A program made the position numbers and the translations under genes. DNA of 16,381 nt from JBFHER01 sp041584055 (GTDB lineage Bacteria > Bacteroidota > Bacteroidia > Bacteroidales > UBA5342). The stretch is taken from assembly GCA_041584055.1 (NCBI GenBank), contig JBFHER010000062.1:1-16381 (forward strand), in the 5' to 3' direction. Positions 7,276-14,570 of this stretch are shown here, piece after piece (position 1 is the stretch's first letter; each line of letters opens with the position of its first letter). A model generated the notes under the pieces. The model was not told the origin of the DNA. It was given only the letters and a program-made list of their open reading frames with translations, and searched no databases.

Positions 7276-7458
7276 ATGGAAGAATTTGTTTGCAGACACC
7301 TGGAATTAAGTCGTGAGGACATTATTAAAGCGATCAAAGAAAAGAATCTCAAGACTGTAGAAGAAATAATGGATGAAACCGATGCTGGAAGTGTATGTGC
7401 TTCGTGCATTCCTGAGATCACCGAAATTCTTTATGACATACTTGACGGAGAAATTTAA
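7276..7458 (+). CDS. BFD-like [2Fe-2S]-binding small protein with a Cys-X-His pair
   Basis: This 60-residue protein fits the BFD-like [2Fe-2S] fold (as in bacterioferritin-associated ferredoxin and in NifU and nitrite-reductase domains). Its order is a Cys-X-Cys-type start, a helical middle SREDIIKAIKEKNLKTVEEIMDET without cysteines, AGS, then C-x-x-C (C41, C44) and a final helix. Family members use CxC...CxxC; here the first pair is C6-R7-H8, and the CAC codon for His is clear. Three Cys and one His could still hold a cluster, as in mitoNEET-type proteins, or the cluster may be lost or altered. It begins 3 nt after the T-tract of the upstream terminator, so expression may depend on read-through or on a promoter inside the response-regulator gene. 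Electron transfer or iron sensing is plausible but unproven. Confidence 0.8.
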   Translation: MEEFVCRHLELSREDIIKAIKEKNLKTVEEIMDETDAGSVCASCIPEITEILYDILDGEI

Positions 7459-7478
7459 CACCTGTATTTTCTTATCAC

Positions 7479-7853
7479 TTATTTAATCCCCTGTTCCCGA
7501 AAATAATGTCGGGTAATTACCTTTTTTAATTCCCGCTCCAATACCATTTCAGTTATAATTTCCGCCAGTGGAACATCAGGTCGTAAGGAAGCTTCTTTAC
7601 GAATTTTCAACTCTGAAACATCGATTGTGTAAAGCATGGCCAAAAGTTGACGGTTATGATTTGAAAGCAGATCCCCTAATTTTGGCACGAGTTGAACAAA
7701 CAGGTCTTCATACATCCAGCGAATATCTTCAGGTAACTCAACATCATATCCATAACTTGCAAAATCTTTCTTCACCTGCAAGGCAGTATCCTTTATGATT
7801 TCTTCATGATTATAATAACTTTGAAGGCTTTTTTTATCTAATTTTGGTAACAT
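7479..7853 (-). CDS. Conserved hypothetical protein, 124 residues
   Basis: I do not recognise this family. The protein is soluble, highly charged and probably mostly helical. It has no signal peptide, membrane segment or cysteine-rich motif. It contains DVELPEDIRWMYEDLFVQLVPKLGDLLSNHNRQLLAMLYTIDVSELK and a basic C-terminus, ELKKVITRHYFREQ. The pattern of a helical bundle with NRQLLAMLYTIDVSE looks like a conserved Bacteroidota protein rather than a chance frame, and no longer frame competes on either strand. It is monocistronic and convergent with the BFD-like gene (20 nt between stops). A -7-like element lies about 120 nt upstream of the start (7973-7980). Confidence 0.7.
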   Translation of the reverse strand: MLPKLDKKSLQSYYNHEEIIKDTALQVKKDFASYGYDVELPEDIRWMYEDLFVQLVPKLGDLLSNHNRQLLAMLYTIDVSELKIRKEASLRPDVPLAEIITEMVLERELKKVITRHYFREQGIK

Positions 7854-7972
7854 ATATTCTTTTTTGAAAAGATTTAATTTTAAAATTAACGTTCATTTTC
7901 AGTTCGTCTGTATTATTATTTTATTTCAATCAGATGCTTGAAAATAAAATATTGCCAATAAGTGGAAAGATA

Positions 7973-7980
7973 CAAAATTA
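7973..7980 (-). promoter_or_regulatory. Candidate -7 element for the 124-residue gene
   Basis: On the minus strand this is TAATTTTG, a perfect match to TAnnTTTG. Twenty nt upstream the -33 position reads TTTT rather than TTTG. It would give a leader of roughly 110 nt. In AT-rich sequence a single 6-of-6 match can arise by chance. Confidence 0.3.
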
Positions 7981-8080
7981 TTAACTTGCTTTTCACAGTA
8001 AAAACTGGAATCCGTTCTGAACTGTGCATATTTTGTTAGGTGGAACTCCCATTCGGGATGTATTGCAAACTAAAAATGAT

Positions 8081-8088
8081 TATTTTTG
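8081..8088 (+). promoter_or_regulatory. Candidate -7 element for the LysM operon
   Basis: TATTTTTG is a perfect match to the Bacteroidota -7 consensus TAnnTTTG and lies about 40 nt before the ATG at 8127, a normal distance. No clear TTTG is present 19-21 nt upstream (8057-8060 reads GATG), so the -33 contact would be weak or supplied by an activator. Confidence 0.45.
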
Positions 8089-8126
8089 CGTTTAGTAATT
8101 GTATGATGATCAGAAAAAAACTCTGA

Positions 8127-10490
8127 ATGAACAATACCCGTATATTTTACATTTTGGTGCTTCTATTAACGCTTGCACCCGTATTCGCCCAGAACAATAC
8201 AAATGATATCCCTTTAAACGGAGGTAAGATTATTGTTGATGGCAAGGAATTTTATCTCTACAAGACAAAAAAGAGTGAAGGGTTTTACGCCATTACACGA
8301 AAATTTGGTGTGTCTAAAGAGGAAATCATTCAATACAATCCTGAGGCGGCTGAAGGGCTAAAATTAGGTCAAATTATTAAATTGCCTGTAATACAAGGAA
8401 GAAACAGCAATCAGGCAGAATTGGATGAATCGTCAGATTACCTGTATCATACAGTTGATTCTGGACAAACACTTTTTTTTATTTCCCATAAATATGGCGT
8501 TGATGAAGAGGAGATCACAAAATTAAATCCAGGTACAGACAAAGTTCTTTTATATGGTACACAGTTACGAATCCCTGTTGTTAAAATGATTCAGAAACCC
8601 TCCCGTACTGATGGAGACTACATTTATCACAAAGTGAAGCCAAAGGAAAGCCTTTATGCCATTTCCCGGATTTATAATGTAACCGTAAAGGCAATTATAG
8701 ATGTAAATCCAGGTCTGGGAACCGCCATTCTTCAACCAGAAGATGAAATAAGAATTCCGCGGATAAGACCTGATCAGCAATCCTCTGCAACGAGCTCACC
8801 AACACTTGAATCGCACACGGAAACTCAAATGGAGGAAGACAGAAATTGGGAAGACAGTACCTTTTTCTACCATTACGTTGTTAAGGATGATAATCTTTTT
8901 AACATCACGCAACGCTACAATGCCAGAATAAAAGATGTACTTGAAGTTAATAACTTAAGTCGTTCAGATGGTGTTAAGTTGGGCTATTACCTTAAAATTC
9001 CTAAAAGCGCAATAAAAAGTGCCATTCCTGAACAACAGGGGAAACAACATCTTGTTTACAAGACCATTGACCGCAATGAATCAATTACCGACATTGCACA
9101 GAAGTTTGGTTTACCTGAAGAGGACATTGTCAAACTGAATCCTCAGGTTGAAAAATGGAAACGATTGAAACGAGGCACCCTTGTTAACATTCCAATCGAG
9201 AAAAAGTTTGGGGAACCCAAACAGGCAACAGCTGTGGAAGAAAACAAAGTAAAACCTGTAAATGTAGACAGTCTTTTAATTGCAGAAGCTTTTTTAGTTG
9301 GATGCGACACACTTGGAGTTGACCGCTCCTGGAACATTGCCATATTATGGCCTTTGTTTCTTGAAGAAAATGACACAATCAATAACATCAAAGAAGTTTC
9401 AGCTGAAGGAGACACCATCTTAAAAATCCGGGATCCAAAAATCATTGCTTATGATCGCAATGGATTCCGTGAATTTTATACAGGCGTACTCATCGCAATT
9501 GATTCCCTGGTAAAAAAAGGAATGGTCATCAACCTTTACACCTTTGATGTTGGACGTGATACAAACATGATCCATGAACTGATAACAGATGGAAGTCTGA
9601 GTTCTATGGATTTAATCTTTGGTCCTGTTTATTCCGATCAAATCAGTAGTGTTTCTGAATTTTGCAAAGAGAAATCCATACGAATGATTGCTCCCTACCC
9701 CATCGATTCAAAGATCCTTAACAACAACCCTTTCATATTTCAGGTTTCATCTTCACAGGAAGCATTTTACAAACCCGCAGTTGAATTCATCGTTGACAAT
9801 TATGCGGGTCAAAACATCATTGTTGTAAAAGGCGATGAGAAAGATGATCGGGAGGAGCACTTTTCGGCCTATCTAAAGCGAGAATTATACCGTCACCGAA
9901 TGGACCAGTTTGCACCCGTGTATTTCAATGAAATTAATTTTGACAGCTACAGTTATGCCGGTTTCGAAAAGTTAATTCGCAATGACATGGAAAATCTTGT
10001 AATTATTCCGTCAAAAAAGATGGCATTGTTTAATCGGGTGGCACCAAATATTGAAAACCTTATTTACAAGAAAAATGTCAAAAACATCTCTCTCTTTGGT
10101 TTTCCGGAATGGCTGAAATTGCAAGGGCGGGAGAAAGAAATGTTGTTTCTAATCAACACTGTTTTTTATTCCCCATTTCATGTTGACTTTACGCAGGATT
10201 TAACTTTGGATGTCACCAGGCGCTTCAGGGAAATTGCATCCACGGAACCAACGGCAGAGGGAATGGTATCCTATGGATTACTGGGATATGATGTGGCATT
10301 CTATTTTATTTCTGCATTGAATGCCTTTGGAAATGATTTTGATCGTTGTTTGCCATATTTAAATGTGGATTTAACAACATCGGGTTTTAAATTTTACCGT
10401 ACCAATAACTGGAGTGGTTTCGAAAATAGAAATACTTATTTCATCAGATATGACCGAAATTTTGATGTTAAATTATTAGATCAATATTAA
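8127..10490 (+). CDS. Exported fusion of five LysM domains and a PBP1-like ligand-binding domain
   Basis: This 787-residue protein has a cleavable signal (residues 1-21, ending VFA before QNN). Five LysM units follow, at about 41-88, 105-151, 165-211, 247-293 and 308-356. Each has the YxV/T...ESLYxISxxYxV...IxxxNP...LxxGxxLxIP pattern; the fourth and fifth are most diverged. LysM binds GlcNAc-containing glycan such as peptidoglycan. From about residue 400 (SWNIAILWPLFLEEN) to the end is a type 1 periplasmic-binding-protein-like fold, as in Leu/Ile/Val-binding proteins and LpoA, with FREFYTGVLIAIDSL, SSMDLIFGPVYSDQ and FIFQVSSS. By analogy with LpoA it might regulate wall enzymes or sense a ligand; this is inference. 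It heads an operon, with the next ATG 2 nt after its stop. Confidence 0.92.
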   Translation: MNNTRIFYILVLLLTLAPVFAQNNTNDIPLNGGKIIVDGKEFYLYKTKKSEGFYAITRKFGVSKEEIIQYNPEAAEGLKLGQIIKLPVIQGRNSNQAELDESSDYLYHTVDSGQTLFFISHKYGVDEEEITKLNPGTDKVLLYGTQLRIPVVKMIQKPSRTDGDYIYHKVKPKESLYAISRIYNVTVKAIIDVNPGLGTAILQPEDEIRIPRIRPDQQSSATSSPTLESHTETQMEEDRNWEDSTFFYHYVVKDDNLFNITQRYNARIKDVLEVNNLSRSDGVKLGYYLKIPKSAIKSAIPEQQGKQHLVYKTIDRNESITDIAQKFGLPEEDIVKLNPQVEKWKRLKRGTLVNIPIEKKFGEPKQATAVEENKVKPVNVDSLLIAEAFLVGCDTLGVDRSWNIAILWPLFLEENDTINNIKEVSAEGDTILKIRDPKIIAYDRNGFREFYTGVLIAIDSLVKKGMVINLYTFDVGRDTNMIHELITDGSLSSMDLIFGPVYSDQISSVSEFCKEKSIRMIAPYPIDSKILNNNPFIFQVSSSQEAFYKPAVEFIVDNYAGQNIIVVKGDEKDDREEHFSAYLKRELYRHRMDQFAPVYFNEINFDSYSYAGFEKLIRNDMENLVIIPSKKMALFNRVAPNIENLIYKKNVKNISLFGFPEWLKLQGREKEMLFLINTVFYSPFHVDFTQDLTLDVTRRFREIASTEPTAEGMVSYGLLGYDVAFYFISALNAFGNDFDRCLPYLNVDLTTSGFKFYRTNNWSGFENRNTYFIRYDRNFDVKLLDQY

Positions 10491-10492
10491 AT

Positions 10493-10837
10493 ATGCCTTT
10501 CATACAAATTCAAACAAATAAAAAGGGAATTAACACGGAAGTGCTTCTGGCAAAACTAAGTGCTTTGGTCTCTGAAATACTCGGTAAGCCGGAGCGCTTT
10601 GTTATGGTTCAGATGAAGGATGCACAAAACATGCTATTTGGCGGCACCAATGATCCGCTGGCTTATATTGAGTTGAAAAGCATTGGACTTCCCAAATCAG
10701 AAACCAAACAAATATCACTCGCACTGTGTACATTCATGCAAAAAGAACTTCAGATTGACCAGGCAAGAGTTTATATTGAATTCGCTGATGCCGACAGGAG
10801 CATGTGGGGATGGAATGGAACAACCTTTGAACGTTAA
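10493..10837 (+). CDS. MIF-type tautomerase (macrophage migration inhibitory factor homologue)
   Basis: These 114 residues align end to end with animal MIF and D-dopachrome tautomerase. The start MPF leaves catalytic Pro1 after Met removal. LGKPERFVMVQM matches TGKPPQYIAVHV and includes the active-site lysine (human Lys32). MLFGGTNDPLAYIELKSIG matches MAFGGSSEPCALCSLHSIG, and ARVYIEFADADRSMWGWNGTTF matches [22 protein letters not shown], keeping Tyr95 but replacing Asn97 with Glu. The CxxC of human MIF is absent. The expected fold is a trimer with phenylpyruvate/dopachrome-type keto-enol tautomerase activity; the natural substrate is unknown. There is no signal peptide. It lies 2 nt after the LysM gene and 6 nt before a lipoprotein gene, so co-transcription is nearly certain. 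Confidence 0.93.
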   Translation: MPFIQIQTNKKGINTEVLLAKLSALVSEILGKPERFVMVQMKDAQNMLFGGTNDPLAYIELKSIGLPKSETKQISLALCTFMQKELQIDQARVYIEFADADRSMWGWNGTTFER

Positions 10838-10843
10838 ATTTAA

Positions 10844-11521
10844 ATGAGAGTTATTACACTAATTTTGCTTCTTGCAGCTGTTATGGCAGGTAGTGCGTGC
10901 GGGAGAAAAATCGAAGGAAGAAGCATTGAGGCAGTCCCTGTTTCCGTTTTATCAAAAGATGAAATGCGTGCCCTAAAAAAATACACAAATCAATATCACC
11001 AGGATGAAGCTCACAAAAGTCCGGTAAAAAAACCAATCAGCAGCAAAAAATTTTTTCTTGAAAACCAGGAAGAATTGGTGGACAGCTACGATCTGGAAAA
11101 ACTGGAAGACACAGAAACATTTATTGTCAGTAAGCTCACCCACTCCATTCCCTGGGTAACATCTTATACGAAATCGTTTCTTGAGTTGCTAGGAGAACGC
11201 ATGGAGGCAAGTTTTGAATCGGTGGATGTAATGCCATACCGCTTTGTATTGACGTCTGTTACAAGAACTGAGAATGATCAGAAACGTCTCAGAAAATCAA
11301 ATTTAAATGCAACCCAAAACGAATCATCTCACTTTTATGGTGTATCTGTTGATATTTCACAAACACGATTTGCTTTACCCCAAAGCCGCGAGTCTGTTTA
11401 TTCCTATCGTTTAAGAAACCTTATTGCCAGAGAACTGATAAAACTTCAGGAAGAAGGTTATTGTTATGTGGTGCTTGAAAATCGCGAAAAGTGTTTTCAT
11501 ATTACAGTAAGAGATCGTTAA
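10844..11521 (+). CDS. DUF5715-like lipoprotein with M15-peptidase-like residues
   Basis: The 225-residue precursor has a hydrophobic N-terminus ending GSAC, so probably a lipoprotein at C19. Residues about 20-120 are charged and helical. The C-terminal part has LTSVTRTENDQKRLRKSN (R141, Q146), SSHFYGVSVDIS (H163, G166, D170), VVLENREKCFHITV (E212, H219). Order and spacing resemble zinc D,D-carboxypeptidases of family M15 (R-x-x-x-x-Q, SxHxxGxAxD, then a final His after an acidic residue). I also recognise it as DUF5715-like, a Bacteroidota family. If the zinc site H163/D170/H219 is real, it would cleave peptidoglycan stem peptides; this is inference. It is last in the operon with the LysM fusion and the MIF homologue, which supports an envelope role. 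Confidence 0.8.
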   Translation: MRVITLILLLAAVMAGSACGRKIEGRSIEAVPVSVLSKDEMRALKKYTNQYHQDEAHKSPVKKPISSKKFFLENQEELVDSYDLEKLEDTETFIVSKLTHSIPWVTSYTKSFLELLGERMEASFESVDVMPYRFVLTSVTRTENDQKRLRKSNLNATQNESSHFYGVSVDISQTRFALPQSRESVYSYRLRNLIARELIKLQEEGYCYVVLENREKCFHITVRDR

Positions 11522-11624
11522 ACAACTTGATGACTTCATCTTTTAAGAAGTAAAAAGCTGTTACAGCACCTGGAACGTGGCGCAAAAATCACGACAGGCC
11601 CAAAAAGTATGAAATTCTGTGAAA

Positions 11625-13292
11625 CTAATTTTTAGATGTGTGTAACATCAATTCTCTGGCATTTTTAATTGATGCGTCTGACACCAATCCTGCACCAAGC
11701 ATTTTTGCAAGTTCCTCAAGCCGCATATTCTCATCCAGTTGCTGAATGCTGGTAGTCGTATTGTTTTTGCTTTCTGTTTTTACAACCTGATAATGCCATG
11801 TTCCTTTTGCTGCGACCTGTGGCAGATGTGTTATGCTAATCACCTGCATGATATCTCCCATCTGCTTCATGATTTCGCCCATGCGAACAGCGATTGCACC
11901 TGAGATGCCTGTGTCTATTTCATCAAACAAAATGGATGGTAATTTCTTCTTTTGCGCCAGCAGACTCTTGGCAACGAGCATAAGGCGACTCTTTTCACCT
12001 CCACTTGCCACTTTTGTCAAAGGCATCAACTGGCCGCCTGCGTTTGCAGAAAACTCAAATACAATGTGGTCACGACCCGATTTTGTAAAATTATCACTTG
12101 CTGATAATCTACACTTAAAGCAGGCATTTGGCATTCCCAGTCCGGCCAACAATCCTACGGTTTCCTTTTCCAATTTAGATGTGGCCTTAGCGCGCCGTTC
12201 AGAGATTGTCATAGCACAATCCATCAGTGCTTTTTCAACCCTGCTCTTTTCTTTTTCAAGTGCCGTAATTTTATCGTCAAAGGCTTGTATTCCTTCTATC
12301 CTAAGTGCCAGATCATCCTGAAGAGCGATCAGTTCATCCACAGTGGAACAATGGTGTTTTTGTTGGAGCTCGTAAATTGTATTTAATCGCTCCTGTATAA
12401 AAACAAGACGTTGGGGATCAAATTCCACATCTGAAGCAGCTATTTCAGCTTCCGATGCCACATCTTTCAATTCAATAATAACACTGGCAATACGTTTTTC
12501 AAGATCAGAACAAAGGGCATGGTATGCACTTACGCCTGCCAGAGAATTTTTCAATTCAATCAATGATGAAATGATGTTTTCATCACCACCGTTTAAATAG
12601 GCGTCCACTTTCTGCAGTGAGGTTTGAATTTCAACAGCGTGACTTTGGGTCTTCTGCTCTTCCTCGAGAGTCTCCTGTTCATCAGACGCCAGGTTGGACT
12701 GTTCCAGCTGATCAAACTGAAATTGAAAATAGTCCAGATCACTTAATGCTTTCTCGGACTGTATCCTGGTCTCCTCCAGATCCCTTTCAACTTGTTTATA
12801 GGATGTATAGATTTTTTTATACTCAGACAAAAAGCTTTGATTTTCGGCAAAACCATCTAAAACTGACATTTGAAAATCCCCCTGATCCAATAAGAGGTTT
12901 TGATGCTGGGAATGAATATCTATCAGGTACTGCGAAAGGTCTTTAAGAACGTTTAGCGTGACAGGTGTATCGTTGATAAAAGCTCTTGACTTTCCATTGC
13001 TGGTAATTTCACGGCGCAATAGGCTCAAGGGCTCATAATCAAGCTGGTTTCTCGAAAAGAAATCCGCAAGGCCATAATTTGTTATATCAAAGGTTCCTTC
13101 TACAACACACTTCTGGGCATCATCAAACACAGCACTGCTGTCGGCCCGTTGGCCCATAATCAGATTTAAAGCGCCCAGAATAATAGATTTACCTGCGCCG
13201 GTTTCTCCTGTTACCACTGAAAATCCGTTATTGAAACCAATTTCAAGTTCACGGATTAAAACATAATTCCTGATGAGAAGATTAACAAGCAT
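11625..13292 (-). CDS. recN: DNA repair protein RecN
   Basis: This 555-residue SMC-like ATPase of double-strand-break repair is full-length for RecN. It begins MLVNLLIRNYVLI, the typical RecN start, with Walker A GETGAGKS at 29-36 and the Q-loop region YLIDIHSQHQNLLL. A long central coiled coil follows (about 160-380). The ABC signature is ASGGEKSR (430 onward), Walker B ILFDEIDTGISG has the catalytic DE at 457-458, and the H-loop is SITHLPQVAA. Its ATG lies 3 nt after the stop of the DUF4835 gene, so it is translated from that gene's message; I see no separate promoter or SOS box. The DUF4835-recN order is common in Bacteroidota. It converges on the LysM operon across a 103-nt gap with no clear terminator. 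Confidence 0.97.
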   Translation of the reverse strand: MLVNLLIRNYVLIRELEIGFNNGFSVVTGETGAGKSIILGALNLIMGQRADSSAVFDDAQKCVVEGTFDITNYGLADFFSRNQLDYEPLSLLRREITSNGKSRAFINDTPVTLNVLKDLSQYLIDIHSQHQNLLLDQGDFQMSVLDGFAENQSFLSEYKKIYTSYKQVERDLEETRIQSEKALSDLDYFQFQFDQLEQSNLASDEQETLEEEQKTQSHAVEIQTSLQKVDAYLNGGDENIISSLIELKNSLAGVSAYHALCSDLEKRIASVIIELKDVASEAEIAASDVEFDPQRLVFIQERLNTIYELQQKHHCSTVDELIALQDDLALRIEGIQAFDDKITALEKEKSRVEKALMDCAMTISERRAKATSKLEKETVGLLAGLGMPNACFKCRLSASDNFTKSGRDHIVFEFSANAGGQLMPLTKVASGGEKSRLMLVAKSLLAQKKKLPSILFDEIDTGISGAIAVRMGEIMKQMGDIMQVISITHLPQVAAKGTWHYQVVKTESKNNTTTSIQQLDENMRLEELAKMLGAGLVSDASIKNARELMLHTSKN

Positions 13293-13295
13293 TGG

Positions 13296-14216
13296 TTACC
13301 CTTTTGTTAAGTCTAAATAATCTTGTGCATGTTGTGGATCCACCTTTTTCAAAATCGTTGCAGCTTTCAAACGCATATCGTTCTCCAAAGGTTTTACCAA
13401 ATCCATGATTTCCTGAAACTTGGTATCAAAAAACATTTGATAAACAAGGGAAGATGGCCTTTTCTCATGTACAGGTTCGAGCAAATTCATTTTATCAACA
13501 ATGGTGGCAATTCCAGCCTTGGGATCTTCCACCATCAGGTCTAAACCATTGCGATGATACTGATAAAAATACTCCCTGAACGGTTCATAGTCCGGATGTA
13601 GTAACTGCTCCATCAACCAGTATCTGTTTTTCTTACTTTCCATTGGTTTCCAACCAACCTCTGCAGCATTTTGTGCTTTCTGCACGATATTTTCAGCTTT
13701 TTGAAAATATACAGTTCCACCCGAAGGTGCAAAAGAATCATAATCCAGGCCTAAAATAACATAGGCATAAAAAGCCAACACCCCAGACAGGTTTGAATCA
13801 AAAGAGTTTTCATTGAAAACAATGGGATCATACTCAATGTAATTAAAGTTAAAGTTCTTGTCAATAAAATTAATCAATTGAGAATTATAAGCCGATTTAT
13901 AAACCGGGCGCCGGGCCTGAATGCTTATGGTTCCCTGAAAATTCTCATTGTTCGTCATCTTTGTCAGGTTGATAATTATATTACACTCAATCCTCTCGGC
14001 AGGTTGAAACACATCACCCGTCCACTTTCGGCCATTCATAAATTCTTCAATTGCTCCTTCAAGTGTGCCAAATATCTGAGTATTTGTGGTTTGAATTGAT
14101 CGATAAACCACACTGACCTTACAGTTTAGCTCCTGCGCGTTCATCAGTATAGGCAAAAGGAGCAGACTAACAACAAATAATATTTTCTTCACGTATCTTT
14201 TTTTTATTAAAACCAT
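13296..14216 (-). CDS. DUF4835 family exported protein (PorD-type)
   Basis: The 306-residue precursor has a basic N-terminus and hydrophobic core ending LMNA before QELNC, a signal peptide cut near residue 27. An in-frame GTG at 14192 (VKKILFVV) would give a more usual signal and may be the true start. The body matches DUF4835 of Bacteroidota: LNCKVSVVYRSIQTTN, ERIECNIIINLTKM, FQGTISIQARRPVYKSAYN, FNYIEYDP, GVLAFYAYVILGLDYDSFAPSGG and YWLMEQLL. I recall this family being annotated as type IX secretion protein PorD, but I see no other secretion gene here and do not assign the symbol. It forms an operon with recN, 3 nt apart, an arrangement typical of the phylum that often follows coaBC, which is absent here. 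Confidence 0.88.
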   Translation of the reverse strand: MVLIKKRYVKKILFVVSLLLLPILMNAQELNCKVSVVYRSIQTTNTQIFGTLEGAIEEFMNGRKWTGDVFQPAERIECNIIINLTKMTNNENFQGTISIQARRPVYKSAYNSQLINFIDKNFNFNYIEYDPIVFNENSFDSNLSGVLAFYAYVILGLDYDSFAPSGGTVYFQKAENIVQKAQNAAEVGWKPMESKKNRYWLMEQLLHPDYEPFREYFYQYHRNGLDLMVEDPKAGIATIVDKMNLLEPVHEKRPSSLVYQMFFDTKFQEIMDLVKPLENDMRLKAATILKKVDPQHAQDYLDLTKG

Positions 14217-14570
14217 TTAAAACCTTTAAAGCTTCTTTCTCTAAAACGCCACAAGTCAACATTTATTACGCACAGTTTTACGCTTTAGCTTGAATACAAA
14301 CAACAGTTTTCAATCGCAAAAAAGAGAAACATCACAAATCGCACAAAGGGAAAAACAACAAGTTCTCAGCTTGCAATCTTTTTTGTAAAACCCTTTGTTC
14401 TCTCAACAAAGCCTTCTCTTTGAACATACCTGTCCGACAGCAACAAAAATACGTTTTTATAACAGGAATTAAAAACGAATTGACACCCTCTTTGTTATTA
14501 TTATGAGTTGGTTTCCACATGGCTGTTCAAGGATATTTTATGTATCTTTACGATACAAATAAGTAAAAGC
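14217..14570. other. 354-bp divergent intergenic region
   Basis: This gap separates the divergent DUF4835 and 468-residue genes and should hold both promoters. On the + side TATCTTTA (14543-14550) is one base from the -7 consensus and lies 21 nt before the ATG at 14571, with no good TTTG at the expected distance. No convincing minus-strand promoter was found. A spaced inverted repeat, ACAAAGGG (14343-14350) and CCCTTTGT (14391-14398), is present with 40 nt between the arms. No RNA gene or convincing reading frame was seen. Confidence 0.5.

Noticed and set aside
7496..7513. CCCGA/TCGGG inverted repeat after the BFD-like gene as a terminator
   Set aside because: The stem is only 5 bp with an 8-nt loop, lies inside the convergent coding sequence, and the T-run does not follow directly.
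11522..11624. Terminator between the converging LysM operon and recN
   Set aside because: Only a 5-bp arm pair with a 1-nt centre (GCTGT-T-ACAGC) was found, which cannot form a normal hairpin, and no T-tract follows it.
11833..12321. 162-codon open frame on the + strand
   Set aside because: It lies wholly antisense to recN, whose Walker and signature motifs are certain, and its translation shows no family features.
14343..14398. Spaced inverted repeat ACAAAGGG/CCCTTTGT as the end of a small mobile element
   Set aside because: The arms are 8 bp with 40 nt between them, with no target duplication or other element feature; likely chance in AT-rich DNA.
14332..14520. 62-codon open frame on the - strand in the divergent gap
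   Set aside because: The translation is low-complexity and lacks a signal, domain or good start context.
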